64,000 nucleotides of DNA from Perognathus longimembris pacificus (GCF_023159225.1 NC_063161.1:2092160-2156159), one strand, 5' to 3'. Counted from the first letter of the stretch, positions 10,371-20,937 are shown. Notes: generated by a model from the letters alone, not told the origin. Program-made: numbers and translations.

Positions 10371-11700
10371 TGCGTCTAGCAGAAGTGGGCACCACACACC
10401 CCCTGACAGGACAGGCTTGGGCTGAGTCTCCCCAAGGATGTTTGTTTCTTGTGGTGGCTTTGGGAAGTTAGCTCCTCCTGACTCGAGGGTTTGAGGGCAG
10501 TGCTGACTGGAAACTTCCGGTTCCTTTTCACAGGGGATGTGATGACTAGCGCAGGTGGCAGCCTCGTTTGCTCAGTTCCAGACGACAATGTTCAGGCACG
10601 TGGGAGCTTCTATTTTTGATCCACACTGTAGCTTTCACATCCCATAGATGAATCTATGTGCTGCGCGTTCCCTGTGTTTGAAGCAGCACGGCAGGGTCCG
10701 TGGCGTCCGCCCAGTCTTCTGTGTGAGCGGAAGCAGGGGCAGCGTTGCCCACTGGATTCTCACAGTCGCCGAAGGAGATGCCCACTCCCCTTCTGGGACG
10801 GAGATGGAGCGGGGCGGGTATGAACGGTGCCGATGCCAAAGCAATCCAAGCCACATCCACAGACTACGGCCGTCCTCACGTGTCATTCTATGATGCAGCC
10901 AAGGCGCCCAGATTCTCAGCCGGGACCCCGGGAGGCGGGCACCCCAGTCCGTGACGACATTACCCACACGGAGGCGGGCAGGGGAGAGAAGCCGGTTTAG
11001 ACGCAGCCGCCCAGAGCTGGAGCTTCTGTCTGGCTCAGCACATACAAGGAAGTTGGTAAGTATTTGGGAACCAACGGTCCATTTCCATGAACAACAGGCT
11101 GCCTGCGTGGCGTTGTGCTGCCCCATCTCACCCCACGACTCCCCGGCTAGAAGGCCTGTCCATTGCCCCATTTGCTTTCCCACGAGTGATTCCGAGCGCA
11201 GGCTGATGGGAGCTAGCACGGCCGGGCGGCCTGGGCTCTGGGAATGGTGTCGCTGGTGGCAGGGGCAGCCCTTACTTCAGGAGGGCTGTGAAGGAGGAGC
11301 GTGAGGAAGGAGAGCTCCCGCGCCCTGGTGAGCTTGGAGAGAGGGTTAGGATGTAAAATAGAAATCGGTGACACAAGGCAACTGTGAGGGACACCTGCTA
11401 GGGTGGCATCTTGTGGGGGGACAGTTAGATCTGCAGTTGATTGGGCACCACGTGCTGGAAGAGGTGCGGCTTTATTTTCTGTTGTGTCTGGCCCTAGCAC
11501 GAAATCAATGAGGAAAACATGTTCCATCTTCCAAATGAAGAAGCCATGTTGAAAACCTCAGACGGGATTGTCCCAGAGGGTCGGGTGTTTCTGACTCTCA
11601 TCTGCGCGGGGTGAGGTCTTGCCCTGATGGTTAGCCCCACATGTCTGCTTTGGGAGACCGTGAGTGGATCGGAGTAGATGGTGGTATACACGCATGGTGC
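10370..11700. other. Unique sequence, nothing recognised
   Basis: No tandem structure, no recognised transposon and no convincing exon. A 194-codon minus frame (10635-11219) overlaps several others on both strands and shows no domain I recognise. Confidence 0.35.
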
Positions 11701-11704
11701 GGAG

Positions 11705-12135
11705 TGCGCAAGGGCGCATGCACGAGCCTGGTGCAGAGTGCACAAGCCTGGTGCAAAGTGCACGGGCCTGGGGCGGAGTACACGGGCCTGGTGCAAAGTG
11801 CACGGGCCTGGGGCGGAGTGCAGGGGCCTGCGGCGGCGTGCACGGTGGCGCACGCGCGGGCCCGGTGCGGAGTGCGCAGTGGCGCACGCGCGGGCCCGGT
11901 GCGGCGTGCACGGTGGCGCACGCGCGGGCCTGGTGCGGCGTGCACGGTGGCGCATGCGCGGGCCTGGGGCGTAGTGCACGGTGGCGCATGCGCGGGCCTG
12001 GTGCGGAGTGCACGGTGGCGCATGCGCGGGCCTGGTGCGGAGTGCACGGTGGCGCACGCGCGGGCCTGGTGCGGAGTGCACAATGGCGCACGCGCGGGCC
12101 TGGTGCGGCGTGCACGGTGGCGCATGCGCACGGGA
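11705..12135. repeat. Minisatellite, 20-bp units becoming 34-bp units, CpG-rich
   Basis: The left part (about 11725-11840) has a 20-bp period, with CACGGGCCTG at 11761, 11781 and 11801. The right part (about 11841-12135) has a 34-bp period. The longer unit equals the 20-bp unit plus a 14-bp insert, TGGCGCAYGCGCGG, so the array appears to have evolved by insertion and then amplification. Open frames on both strands here are repeat products. Confidence 0.95.
11849..12129. promoter_or_regulatory. Nine tandem NRF1-like motifs at 33-34 bp spacing
   Basis: The palindromic word GCGCAYGCGC, the core of the NRF1 consensus YGCGCAYGCGCR, starts at 11849, 11882, 11916, 11950, 11984, 12018, 12052, 12086 and 12120. 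Four copies have the CATG centre and five have CACG. The base before the core is G instead of the preferred Y in all copies. Binding is inferred from the motif only and would depend on the CpGs being unmethylated. Confidence 0.55.
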
Positions 12136-12139
12136 CTGG

Positions 12140-12735
12140 AATGAAGAAGGAAGGATGGAAGCCCTGGGGCAGCAGTCTGGCGTCTTGGGGGCGGGCGGAG
12201 CTCAGCGAGGGCACCCCGCTGCTCCGGGGAGGGCTGCCCCCGGAGGAGGAAGCCACGCTGCTTCCTGGTTATGCCTGTGCGGACGTCCCTAGAGGACGCG
12301 TCGGGTGGCCCCTCTGTCAGAGGACGGGGACCCCCGGGGAGCCCCCCCCCCCGGGGCCCAGGAGGGCAGGTGGCCCGGGGAAGCACTTCCTCCACGGATC
12401 CGAACCGCTGGCGGGGTCCGGGCGCCGCGCCCTGGTCGGGCAGCTCGCACTGGAGACGTTTCCTCTGCAGCCAGCCGTGTCTCCGGAGCCCGGCGTCGGG
12501 GGGCGCCACCCGGGGGGGGGGGGCTTTCCAGAGGCCCTAATCTCAACTCAGAGGAAAGGGCGGATTGGCTCTCCCTGCCTCCCTCCTCCCTAGTCGGAGC
12601 CCAGGGCCGGCCCCCTCCCTCCCAGCCGGGCAGGTGACCGCGTCAGCAAGCGCAAATCCTGAATCCCTTCCGCCCGCCGAGCGACCAACCCAGCGTCACC
12701 CCGAGCAGGGGCCCCGCTTCCAGAACCCGTGGACG
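12140..12735. other. CpG-rich sequence downstream of the NRF1-like array
   Basis: High GC with many CpGs (GGGCGCCGCGCCC near 12419) and C and G homopolymers near 12346 and 12512. Could form one CpG island with the adjacent array. No transcript structure is visible. Confidence 0.4.
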
Positions 12736-12739
12736 GAGC

Positions 12740-13035
12740 ACAGACGCTACAGATTCCACCCAACGCGCTCGCTGATCAGAGGGAAAGAAATACAAATGAA
12801 GCATAAACTCAAGTAAATTAACACGAGTCAGATCAAAGCTAATTAAATTAGATAATGTCAAAACTGAATCGCTGAAGTGAGATGAATGTATTGACTTACT
12901 TTCCTTTTATGAATCAACAATTCCCAGCCTGACTCCGGGAAAAGGAATAACTTGTCCCACAAGGGGAAGGGGAAATAAAAGGATGTTGCGTGGTCTGGGA
13001 TTGATTCCTTAAAACGGTGCAATTCAACGGTGTAG
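12740..13035. promoter_or_regulatory. AT-rich island, candidate conserved enhancer
   Basis: A sharp drop in GC between GC-rich flanks, no transposon similarity seen and dense developmental-factor words: AGATCAAAG (TCF/LEF consensus) at 12830-12838, CTAATTAAATTAGATAATG (homeodomain-type TAAT cores) at 12839-12857, and AGGGAAAGAAATACAAATG near 12779. Such islands in GC-rich gene-poor DNA are often conserved enhancers. Conservation is not tested here. Confidence 0.35.
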
Positions 13036-14230
13036 TGCCAAATTACAAATGAACGGAGGAGCGTGTGGGCTGCTCCCCAGACGTGAGTCCACGGGCACAC
13101 CCCAGAGCACACGAGTTCGGCTTTGCCTTTTCTCCAGGTGGTGGGCTCCCCCTCCTCCTCCCCTCCTGCTCTCCACCCTGTCCCTCCTCGCTCATCCCCC
13201 CCCACATCAGCCCAGCTCCCGGCTGCCCCCTTGCCTCAGGACCTCTGACCTGGAATAGCCATCTCCAGGATGTCTTCCTGGCAGCCCTCCCCCCCCCCCA
13301 GCTGTCACACCTGGAGGAAGGCGGAGCTGGAGAAGACCCACCCCACGGTCACCCCACGGTCACCCCAGCCCTGGAATCCTGTCCTTTCTGCAGCGGGCGA
13401 TGCTCAGCCAGGCCTCTTCCCACACCTAGGAGGTCGAGGCACGTGGGAAAAAGAAGCCAGACGGACGGGGATCGTGGCGGAACGGGGCCGAAAGAGCCCC
13501 GGCCCGCCGGGCTCGTGGGTTCCGCTCCGCGCTGGCACCCTGCTTTGTGCTCTGCGTGACGCTGCGGCTGGTCTTGCTGGCGTCTGCCCGTGTGTGCACC
13601 AGGCAGAACCCGGCTTTGAATCTCCCTGAGTCCCCAGAGCCAGGAGAAACGCACGCAGGATGCCAGCGTGCCGCTGCGGGGTACCACTGAGGCAGCCACC
13701 CCGGGCAGCGCCGCGCCACGCGCTCGCACACAGAGCAGCTCATCCTCTCCCTGTAGTGCTGGCAGGCGGATGGAGACATGGATGACGGAACAGTCTAGAC
13801 GGTCTCCCTCTTTCCCATCATCTGAGACGTGGCTTCCATCCACAAAATCCCCAGCCCCGCCATTAGCCTTTGGTGCTCCTGCGGTTTCTGACTAGCATCA
13901 GGGGTCAGGGTGTGGAAAGGCTGCCGGGTTGTGACCTACAGACGCGCTTCCACTGCGCGGTGGTGGAGGGCAGCCTGGCAGGTGCGGATCTCTGGGGCTG
14001 TGCGCCCCGGCCCCTCCCCACCCATCTCCAGGAGAGCAACGCCTGTGAGACCGGAGGGGGCCCTTGCTACCAGGGAGCTCGCTCACCCATCTCCTGAGCA
14101 GGGCTCCGTGTGCAATCAGAGGGCATTGCAACCCCAGGCCCTTCAGAAAGAACCCGAGGACCTCAAGGACTGCTGAGCTAGATCCACATACCTAGACTCA
14201 GCGGTAGAGGGCAAATGGGTGTGTTCCACC
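13036..14230. other. Unique GC-rich sequence, nothing recognised
   Basis: Contains a short tandem of CCCCACGGTCA (13344-13367) and many overlapping frames, but no recognised gene or transposon. Confidence 0.35.
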
Positions 14231-14264
14231 TGCTGCCTGTGTGACCTTGAAACAATGAATATCC

Positions 14265-14630
14265 ATGTAGATGTGTGTGTGTGCTCTTCCAGCATGTATG
14301 TATGTATGTGTGCATGAATGTGTCTATACATGTGTGCCCGCCTGCATGCACAGGTGTGTATATCCATATGTGTGTACATGCCTGTGCATATATGTAGGTG
14401 TATGTATATGCTTATGTGGGAAGAGTTTTTATGCATAACATATAAATGTGGATATAGACAAGCATACATGGATATCTGTATGTAGACGCATGTAGGTATA
14501 CACTTAAATGAATATACATGTGTGTATAAATGCACATATAGAGGCCCAGATATGTGTGTGCATATGTGCAAATACACACAGGTGTATGTACGCATATACT
14601 CATGCAAGCATGCACACACATATAATACAG
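14265..14630. repeat. Degenerate TGTA/TGTGTA low-complexity tract
   Basis: About 360 bases dominated by imperfect TATG, TGTG and CATA words, such as GTATGTATGTATGTG near 14296. A decayed alternating purine-pyrimidine simple repeat. The minus-strand His/Tyr-rich frame over it is spurious. Confidence 0.8.
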
Positions 14631-14724
14631 CCTACTTTTCCTACTATTAACCTCTTACGTTAGCAATGAGTGTGGTTTGTCAGAGTTAGTGGGCCAGTAT
14701 ACAGAGGTCTTCTTGTTTGCGTGT

Positions 14725-14900
14725 GGTGATATTGGGCTTTCAGCTCCAGGCCTCAAGCTTGCCGGGCCAATGCTTCCCAGGCGGTTGGCGCTCGCCGGCC
14801 CCTTTTGCTCTGAGTTCGCTTCATACGGCGTCGCTTGCCTGGGGCTGGCCTTAGACCCCCAGCCTCCCGTCTCTGCCTCCTGAGTAACCAGGATGGGAGG
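14725..14900 (-). mobile_element. B1/tRNA-type SINE, antisense, decayed
   Basis: CTCTGCCTCCTGAGTAACCA near 14871 is the antisense of the TACTCAGGAGGCAGAG segment shared by Alu/B1-type SINEs, and it precedes a GGGAGGCGAGCACTGCC end. Upstream text GGCTTTCAGCTCCAGGCCTC is compatible with an antisense tRNA-type half. Boundaries uncertain. Confidence 0.5.
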
Positions 14901-14989
14901 CGAGCACTGCCCCACCGGCGCCAAAGCCCTTTCACTCACGGTCAGAGCTTCCCCAGCACGCTGGACCAGGCAAACTAATAACAGACTTC

Positions 14990-15410
14990 AGTATCTTTTA
15001 TTACCCGAGTGACAAAGAAATTCATGGCGCTGCCTGCATCCTCACCTGGGGCGGCAGAACAAGGCGGCCTGCAGGATAAATTTAAAGGGTCAGTTAGGAA
15101 GGCGAGTCATCCTGATAAATCATCACCCCCTTGGCCTGCACCCGAGATATATATACATAGAGAGGGAGAACATATATGCATATACAATTGGTGGGTGTTC
15201 AGACCTCCGGGCTGTACACATACATCAAGTGAACAACCTTGAATCAAAACAGACTTGGTGCTTGGTAATGTGTTATAATGTGGGGTAATACTTTCCACAT
15301 GAAGTATTTGTCAACCCTTCCTCTGTCACTAATTACCCTTCTGAAATGCAAATGTGCTCCCTGGACAGGACTCTGGGCTTGCAGGTCGGCGGTAATACAG
15401 TTAGACAAAC
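14990..15410. promoter_or_regulatory. AT-richer island with octamer motif, candidate enhancer
   Basis: Single-copy sequence without recognised transposon similarity, carrying GATAAATCATC near 15114, ACTAATTACCC near 15329 and a perfect POU octamer ATGCAAAT at 15346-15353. It is followed directly by a CpG-rich block. The enhancer call is inferred from composition and motif content only. Confidence 0.3.
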
Positions 15411-15417
15411 AGCTGCG

Positions 15418-15690
15418 GTCACGGCCCACTCCCGGATCGGGGTCCCTCCGCGTGGCCGGCGGGGTGCTCTGACGCGCGTCTCCCGGGGCTCGCGCTGCAT
15501 CGCGGGCCGGGCGGTCCCTGGCACCTCGCCCGGGCCCGCTGCTCCCTCCCCCGTCTGGCTCATTCCTCACCGCCTGCCTAGCGCGGTGCACACGAAGCCC
15601 AGGCCGCTGCCCCTCCCCTACCTGACACGCCAGGTGTGGCCTCCGGGGCGGAAGGCAGCCCGCCGCCCTCCCGTTACCCGCTGTACCCTC
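15418..15690. promoter_or_regulatory. CpG-rich block (candidate CpG island)
   Basis: Dense CpGs (ATCGCGGGCCGGGCGG near 15500, ACGCGCGTCTCCCGG near 15471). It adjoins the AT-rich island on its left. No start-site motif was identified. Confidence 0.45.
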
Positions 15691-15784
15691 CAGGATTTCC
15701 GAATGTGGCACACAGCTTCCCAAGGGAAATAAAGGACTGAATGGGGTCAACTCTCTTGTGACTTCTGACATTGTTCCATAAGGG

Positions 15785-15785
<1 letters not shown>

Positions 15786-15832
<47 letters not shown>
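15786..15832. repeat. (CA)n microsatellite
   Basis: About 23 uninterrupted CA dinucleotides, the second-longest pure dinucleotide run in the window. Confidence 0.98.
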
Positions 15833-15833
<1 letters not shown>

Positions 15834-15839
15834 CGTTCA

Positions 15840-16440
15840 TTTTCAAATGTCCCAAGGAAATGCTTCCCTCGAGGGCTCTGGGAAAAACTAGCTGGGCACT
15901 GGTGGATCATCAGATGAACTCCGAGGCAGTAATGATTCTCTCCGGGCGTGGGGCAATCACACATACATTGAACCTCTTTATTGTGCTTGCAAGCATCATG
16001 TCGCAGCCCAGGGATAAGAACCAACGCCTTCGGAGACTCTCACTGAATGAATGACCTAGTTTAATTTGATGACCCATGCAAGAACCTCATGGGTCCCCAT
16101 TCTGAGTGTGCTTTTCGTCGAAGACACCGCTGGGGCTCCTAGAGAAGCACGGAGAATGAAACAGAGAAGCACTGAGACCTCAGGACGCAGTCAGATGACA
16201 CCATGACAAGCCAGGAGAGTGATCTGTGAGCGTGTGAGGCCCGGGAGGGACGTGAGGGCAAGAGAGGCAGGGCTTGGGTAGGGAAGGCCACGGAAAGACA
16301 GCGACGTCGCATGACCTTGGGGGAGGAGAGGGGCCTGGGGGAGGGCTGACTCCAGACAGCGCCAAAGGTCTAGGGAGGAAAGGGTTTTATGTGTAGAAAG
16401 AAAGCCGAAGGCAAGGCAGAGTGCGAAGCGGAGGTGGAGG
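15840..16440. other. Unique sequence, nothing recognised
   Basis: No tandem structure or recognisable repeat. Purine-rich from about 16200 to 16380. Confidence 0.35.
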
Positions 16441-16444
16441 CGGT

Positions 16445-16972
16445 AGGTGGTGTGGGGTGGATTATGTCCTTCCCCCCAAATGCCAGTGCCGAGAGCCCAC
16501 GAGTGCAATAGGAAGTCGTGTCTTGGCAGAGGGCTGACAAACGAGCTCTTTACGGCGAGCCTCGATCCAGTGCCGCGAGTCCTTCTGACACATGGGGGCG
16601 TGGACTGGGAGGTAGGCGGGGGGGGGGGGAGGGCACACAGGTGGGGGTGATGTGGAGGAGGCCACGGGAGTCCTGCCACGTGGGGGCGTGGACTGGGAGG
16701 CAGGCGGGGGCGGGTGCACAGGTGGGGTGAGGAGGAGGAGGCCACGGGAGTCCTGCCACGTGGGGGCGTGGACTGGGAGGCAGGCAGGGGTGCACAGTTG
16801 GGGTGAGGAGGAGGAGGAGGCCCCTGGAGGCTGGACTCGGGCCTGGACCAGAGTTTTCCTCACAGCCTTCAGAAGAACCCAGCCTCGACTACCTCAACCT
16901 TGGACTCCCTGAGTCTGTACAAAGAAAATAAAAATCTACTGCAGCAGCTACCCAGCCATGCCGTCTCGCTGT
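16445..16972 (+). mobile_element. MLT1-like (MaLR) LTR, interrupted by a minisatellite
   Basis: The left end GGGTGGATTATGTCCTTCCC with AATGCCAG resembles the start of MaLR/MLT1-type LTRs. The right end (16856-16960) has the typical closing order: CCTCACAGCCTTCAGAAG, CCTTGGACT, an AATAAAAATC polyadenylation-like stretch and a CAGCTACCCAG-like end. The middle is replaced or expanded by an 80-88 bp tandem array (16590-16830). No internal retroviral genes are present. Confidence 0.6.
16590..16830. repeat. Minisatellite, 80-88 bp unit, about 3 copies
   Basis: TGGGGGCGTGGACTGGGAGG occurs near 16593, 16681 and 16761 (spacing 88 then 80). Each is followed by a GGGGTGCACAGGTGGG-like segment and a GAGGAGG purine run, ending in GGCCACGGGAGTCCTGCCAC. 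The array lies inside the MLT1-like LTR. Confidence 0.93.
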
Positions 16973-17261
16973 GCCCCTCGGGCGGCCGACAGGGAGGCTG
17001 ACCTGCTCTGTCGGGGTCTTCCGTCCATGTCAGGAATTCCACATTTCCCTCGGGGCAGAACAGCTCCCGGGCGGGGGGGGGGTGGGAGGGGCAGAGATGG
17101 GCTGTGATGAGGGTCCAGTTCCCAGGATGCTCGAGGAGAGGCCTGCGGTGGAGGCACCGCCGGGAGGGTGCACAGGCCGCCTTCCTCCAGACAGCAGGAC
17201 AGCGGGGGCCGGCCTAGGCCAGGCAGAGGAGCCTGCTGGGCTCCGAGACACAGAGCGCTGC

Positions 17262-17492
17262 CCACTGGCCGTGCCCGGGGCCCGCGGCTCCACCTCCACC
17301 CCTGGCCGTGCCCGGGGCCCGCGGCTCCTCCTCCACCCCTGGCCGTGCCCGGGGCCCGCGGCTCCTCCTCCACCCCTGGCCGTGCCCGGGGCCCGCGGCT
17401 CCTCCTCCACCCCTGGCCGTGCCCGGGGCCCGCGGCTCCTCCTCCACCCCTGGCCGTGCCCGGGGCCCGCAGCTCCTCCTCCACCCCTGCTT
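17262..17492. repeat. Minisatellite, 37-bp unit, about 6 copies
   Basis: GGCCGTGCCCGGGGCCCGCG recurs at 17268, 17304, 17341 and 17378 (36 then 37 bp), followed by GCTCCTCCTCCACCCCT. Units are nearly identical, suggesting recent expansion or homogenisation. Open frames in several phases on both strands are repeat products. Confidence 0.97.
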
Positions 17493-17599
17493 CCTCCAAG
17501 GCCAGTGGACATCTCAGCACCACAGTGCACTGGACTCCGTGTGACAACTACAGGGAGGACCACAGGCCAGCTGCGCTCATTGCGGTGCCTGGTGCAGAC

Positions 17600-17852
17600 T
17601 GGCCATGGCAGCCCCCGGCCCCGGTGCACTGTGGGAACGTGCACATCGGCCCATGGTGGCTCCCCCCAGCCCCGGTGCACTGTGGGAACATGCACATCGG
17701 CCCATGGTGGCTCCCCCCGGCCCCGGTGCACTGTGGGAACATGCACATGGCCCATGGTGGCTCCCCCCGGCCCCGGTGCACTGTGGGAACATGCACATGG
17801 CCCATGGTGGCTCCCCCCGGCCCCGGTGCACTGTGGGAACACGCAGAGCCAT
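17600..17852. repeat. Minisatellite, 50-51 bp unit, about 5 copies
   Basis: CCCATGGTGGCTCCCCCCGG recurs at about 17650, 17701 and 17751, with CCCCGGTGCACTGTGGGAAC in each unit. It begins only 110 bp after the 37-bp array, but the units are unrelated. Confidence 0.96.
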
Positions 17853-17854
17853 GA

Positions 17855-18530
17855 CAATTCAACAGGAAGGAACAAGGCTACTCCATGCTAGCCGAGTTCC
17901 GTTTGCCTGAGTAATGAAAGGAATGATATTAGGAATTCAATCCGTATGCTCGGTTGGATGAGAGAAATGAACAGACAAATGGCTGAATCACTTGATGTCA
18001 CACCACAACAGTAGAAACCCGGACAAGAACAGCACACACCTTAGCTGGATGTCCGTAACGTTCAGGCTAAAAACTCTACGCGACCAAGGGCTGCAGCCGT
18101 GTTCTCTCCACAAACATTTCTAGAAAAAAAAAACACCTACCACAATCACTTTGCGTGTCAATGCAGTCCTGTGATCACGTAAAACTCACGATTCAGACTT
18201 GGATTCCACAGGAGCCGGTGGCCTTGCTCGATGAAGGAGGCCATGGCGGTGGGAAAGGCAGGACGGGGGTCACTGGAGATGCAGAGAGCCCACCCGCCGT
18301 GGCTACAGAAAAGAAAATGGGTCCCGTGACCTAAGGCTTTCATCAGAATGGCAGCAGGGAGACACGCCAGGGTCTCCCCTGCCATCTAGAATGAAAAGGC
18401 AAACCAACTTTGTAAAGCCACTCACTACACCAACACCCAAAGTCAATTAAGCAGAAACAAATCCAGAGCAAGTTGACAAAGGTCTCTGCCTGGGGTTTAG
18501 ACAATGTCACTCTGAGAAACGAAAGAAGAC
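17855..18530. other. Unique sequence, nothing certain
   Basis: AT-richer DNA with an A run at 18124-18133. Some phrases look like old retrotransposon sequence, but I cannot assign them. Confidence 0.3.
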
Positions 18531-18544
18531 TTGCGCAAATGGAA

Positions 18545-19130
18545 TGATGTCCCCCGCCGGAGCCCTGAGAGACTCGCTGGAAAATGTCACTTCTTCCCGA
18601 GTTGATGTCTGTATTCAGCGCAATCCCAAAATGAATCCCTACAGATTTTTCTATGGAAATTGCCAAGATTTTTCTAAAGTCTCTGTGAAAACACAAAAGG
18701 CCAAAAATAGCGAAGGAAATAGCCAAGAAAATGAACAAAACTGAAAACTTAACTCGAACACATGTCAAACCCTGCTATAAAGCCGCCGCCAGGGATTGCT
18801 GTGCAGGTTCAGATAAGAACAGAGGACCCGGAAAGCAACCACAGACACAGATGCACATGTAAATCACGGCGGGGGTGGGAGGGGAGATGGATTCTCAACT
18901 GCGGCTAGATAATCAGAGATTCTGCAGGAAAATCGAATTGAAAAGTGACCCTATCATGTCCAGCAAACATTTCCAGATGCGTCACTGACATCTAAACTTA
19001 GAGAAAAGTAAGGAAGAAAAGAAAAGGAGATCCAGAAGATATCAGACAATGTCTTCCTGAAATCGGGGACAGGCAGACATCGTTAAATAGGATGACAGTG
19101 GGCCCGCTCCTGTTAAAGCACACAACATCG
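18545..19130 (+). mobile_element. L1 ORF2 3'-region fragment, sense
   Basis: The order of phrases follows the L1 ORF2 carboxy-terminal region: ATTCAGCGCAATCCCAAAAT near 18613, TTTTCTATGGAAATTGCC near 18648, AAAACACAAAAGGCCAAAAA near 18688, then text corresponding to the segment with ATAAAGCC and AACAGAGGACCC (18777-18830). Many substitutions and stop codons, no intact frame. Boundaries approximate. Confidence 0.7.
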
Positions 19131-19134
19131 TAAC

Positions 19135-20935
19135 ATCCAGAACACAATGAAAATATTATTAGTCCAAACAGCAAGCCCAGCTCAGAGGGAAGTAGGGGAA
19201 TGAGGGAAAGCAGCTACAGCAACCCTCAACAGAAGCTGATGCCCAGAGCCTGGGATGTCAGGAGAACAAACGAAGCAGGAGCAAGGGGACTGTGTCGACA
19301 GGCCGCGTTCCTTCTTCCAAGGAGTCTTCCTGGGAGTCTAGAGTCCGCCGTAGGGCAGCAGGGGAGAGCTGTGCCCCAGCGACCCTGGGCGAGGACATGA
19401 ATGAGGAAGGCAGGCTTGGAGCCCTGCGGAGGGACATGCTGTCCCTGTGGATTTCTGCCTTCGGGCCACAAGGCCACAGGCGGGGCCGAAGCTGACTCTG
19501 GTCTGGCCTCAATAAAAAGACAGAGGCTAAAGACACGTGAAGCAGGCCTTCGGCTCGGGATGGGGATGGAAGTCTAACGGCTGGGGGAGGCTCTGCAGCA
19601 CTCAGGAAGGTCTCTGGGCTGGCTGGTAACTGCGGGGCCCCAGCCCCGAGGGCTAGCGAGCTCAGCCCGGGCAGGGGCCCCAGGGACCTGCCCTGGCCCC
19701 CCAACCTCAGCGAGACCTCAGCACAGAGCACGCACGCCCCACGTGGGAGGCCTGCACGCCAGCCTGAGAACCACGGTGATGGGCACTCACCACAGAGAAG
19801 TCAAAGAAAGACTATGCAGTGAGGTGGGCCTGTCTTCTATGAAATGAATAAACAGCCAGCAGCCTTGAAAGGACCCCATCCATCTCCAAAACCGTCACCA
19901 GGCCGTCCAGAGCCTAATGGAGAGCTTGTTAGTCACAAGAAGCACCCGAGACGGCCTCCCCCTCGGGCAGTGGGAAAGCCGTCCGGGGAAACGACCCTGA
20001 GGACCGAGAGACACGGGCGGTGATGCGGGGGGGGGAGGGGGGCTGCTGAATGGTTGTTTTCAGGGTGTGCCCAGACTTGGAGGGAAGGGTGGACAAGAGG
20101 GCGAACGCAGGGTAATCCCTACCGAGAGATCCCACTTTCCGTGGGAAAAGCCGACCAGCAAACGCGCCCCGGTGCCGACCCTCACGGCAAAGAACTAGGA
20201 GACGTAGCGCGGTGCACATGGCAGCGCGCGCCTGAGGCCGGGGCGTGGAGAGCTCTGATCTGAAGATGGAGGGAGGGGTGGAGGTGGGATCAGCGACGTG
20301 GGGCTGGGGAAGGAAGAAACAGTGGGCTGCTGACAGTCCCCCACCCTTCCTTTGTCTCCATGCACCCGAAGAAAGCCCAGCTCAGGCCAGGACCCAGTAA
20401 ACAAAGCAAAGGTATATTAAACTTCTAACAGGAACACCAAGGCTCACGCCGACTGAGCTCAGGGTGAGAGTCCTCTACACGAGGGCCGAGGACGCGCCCT
20501 GACCTCCGGGTGGCTGGAGTTTTTCCAGCCGGGGACGGGCCTGTTCTCTTTGCTTCCCTCTTTGTCTCTTCTCCGTTCTCCCCTGTGGAGATCTACCCTG
20601 GGCTCCAGGGGCATGGCGAGCTCCATTCCGGAGCAAGGCTGGCTCGGGAACAGTCCGGTGTCTGTGACTGGACACACAAGGGTGGCAGCTGAGCCCTTGG
20701 TGCGTGGGTCACGCACCAGCTGCCGCCAAAGGAAGACCCGGCGCTCGGCTCCCCAGGAGGAACGTGAGCAGGTCGGTGGAGACAGAGCTCTGTGCTGCTT
20801 CCTCCGCGAGCGGTTGCTGCAGGAGGCTGAGCGCCTCACTCTCTGGGCCCTGCGAGGCTCTGTCCCTGGGCAGCCCGCCGGCAGTGAACAGGGTGCACCC
20901 CACGAAGGGGCAGACCCTAACCAAAAGGCACCTCG
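19135..20935. other. Unique sequence, no gene recognised
   Basis: Mixed composition, G homopolymers near 20027-20042 and a moderately GC-rich part from 20480 to 20900. Overlapping frames of 60-170 codons occur on both strands with no recognisable domain. The 167-codon plus frame ending at 21207 runs into L1 ORF2 sequence. Confidence 0.35.
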
Positions 20936-20937
20936 CT

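Noticed and set aside
11558..12593. Frames of 230-310 codons with His-Ala-Arg repeats on both strands
   Set aside because: They follow the 20/34-bp minisatellite and have no similarity to a protein I know.
16445..16972. Intact endogenous retrovirus
   Set aside because: Only solitary LTR-like pieces (also at 26.46 and 62.39 kb) are visible. No gag, pol or env sequence was recognised between paired LTRs.
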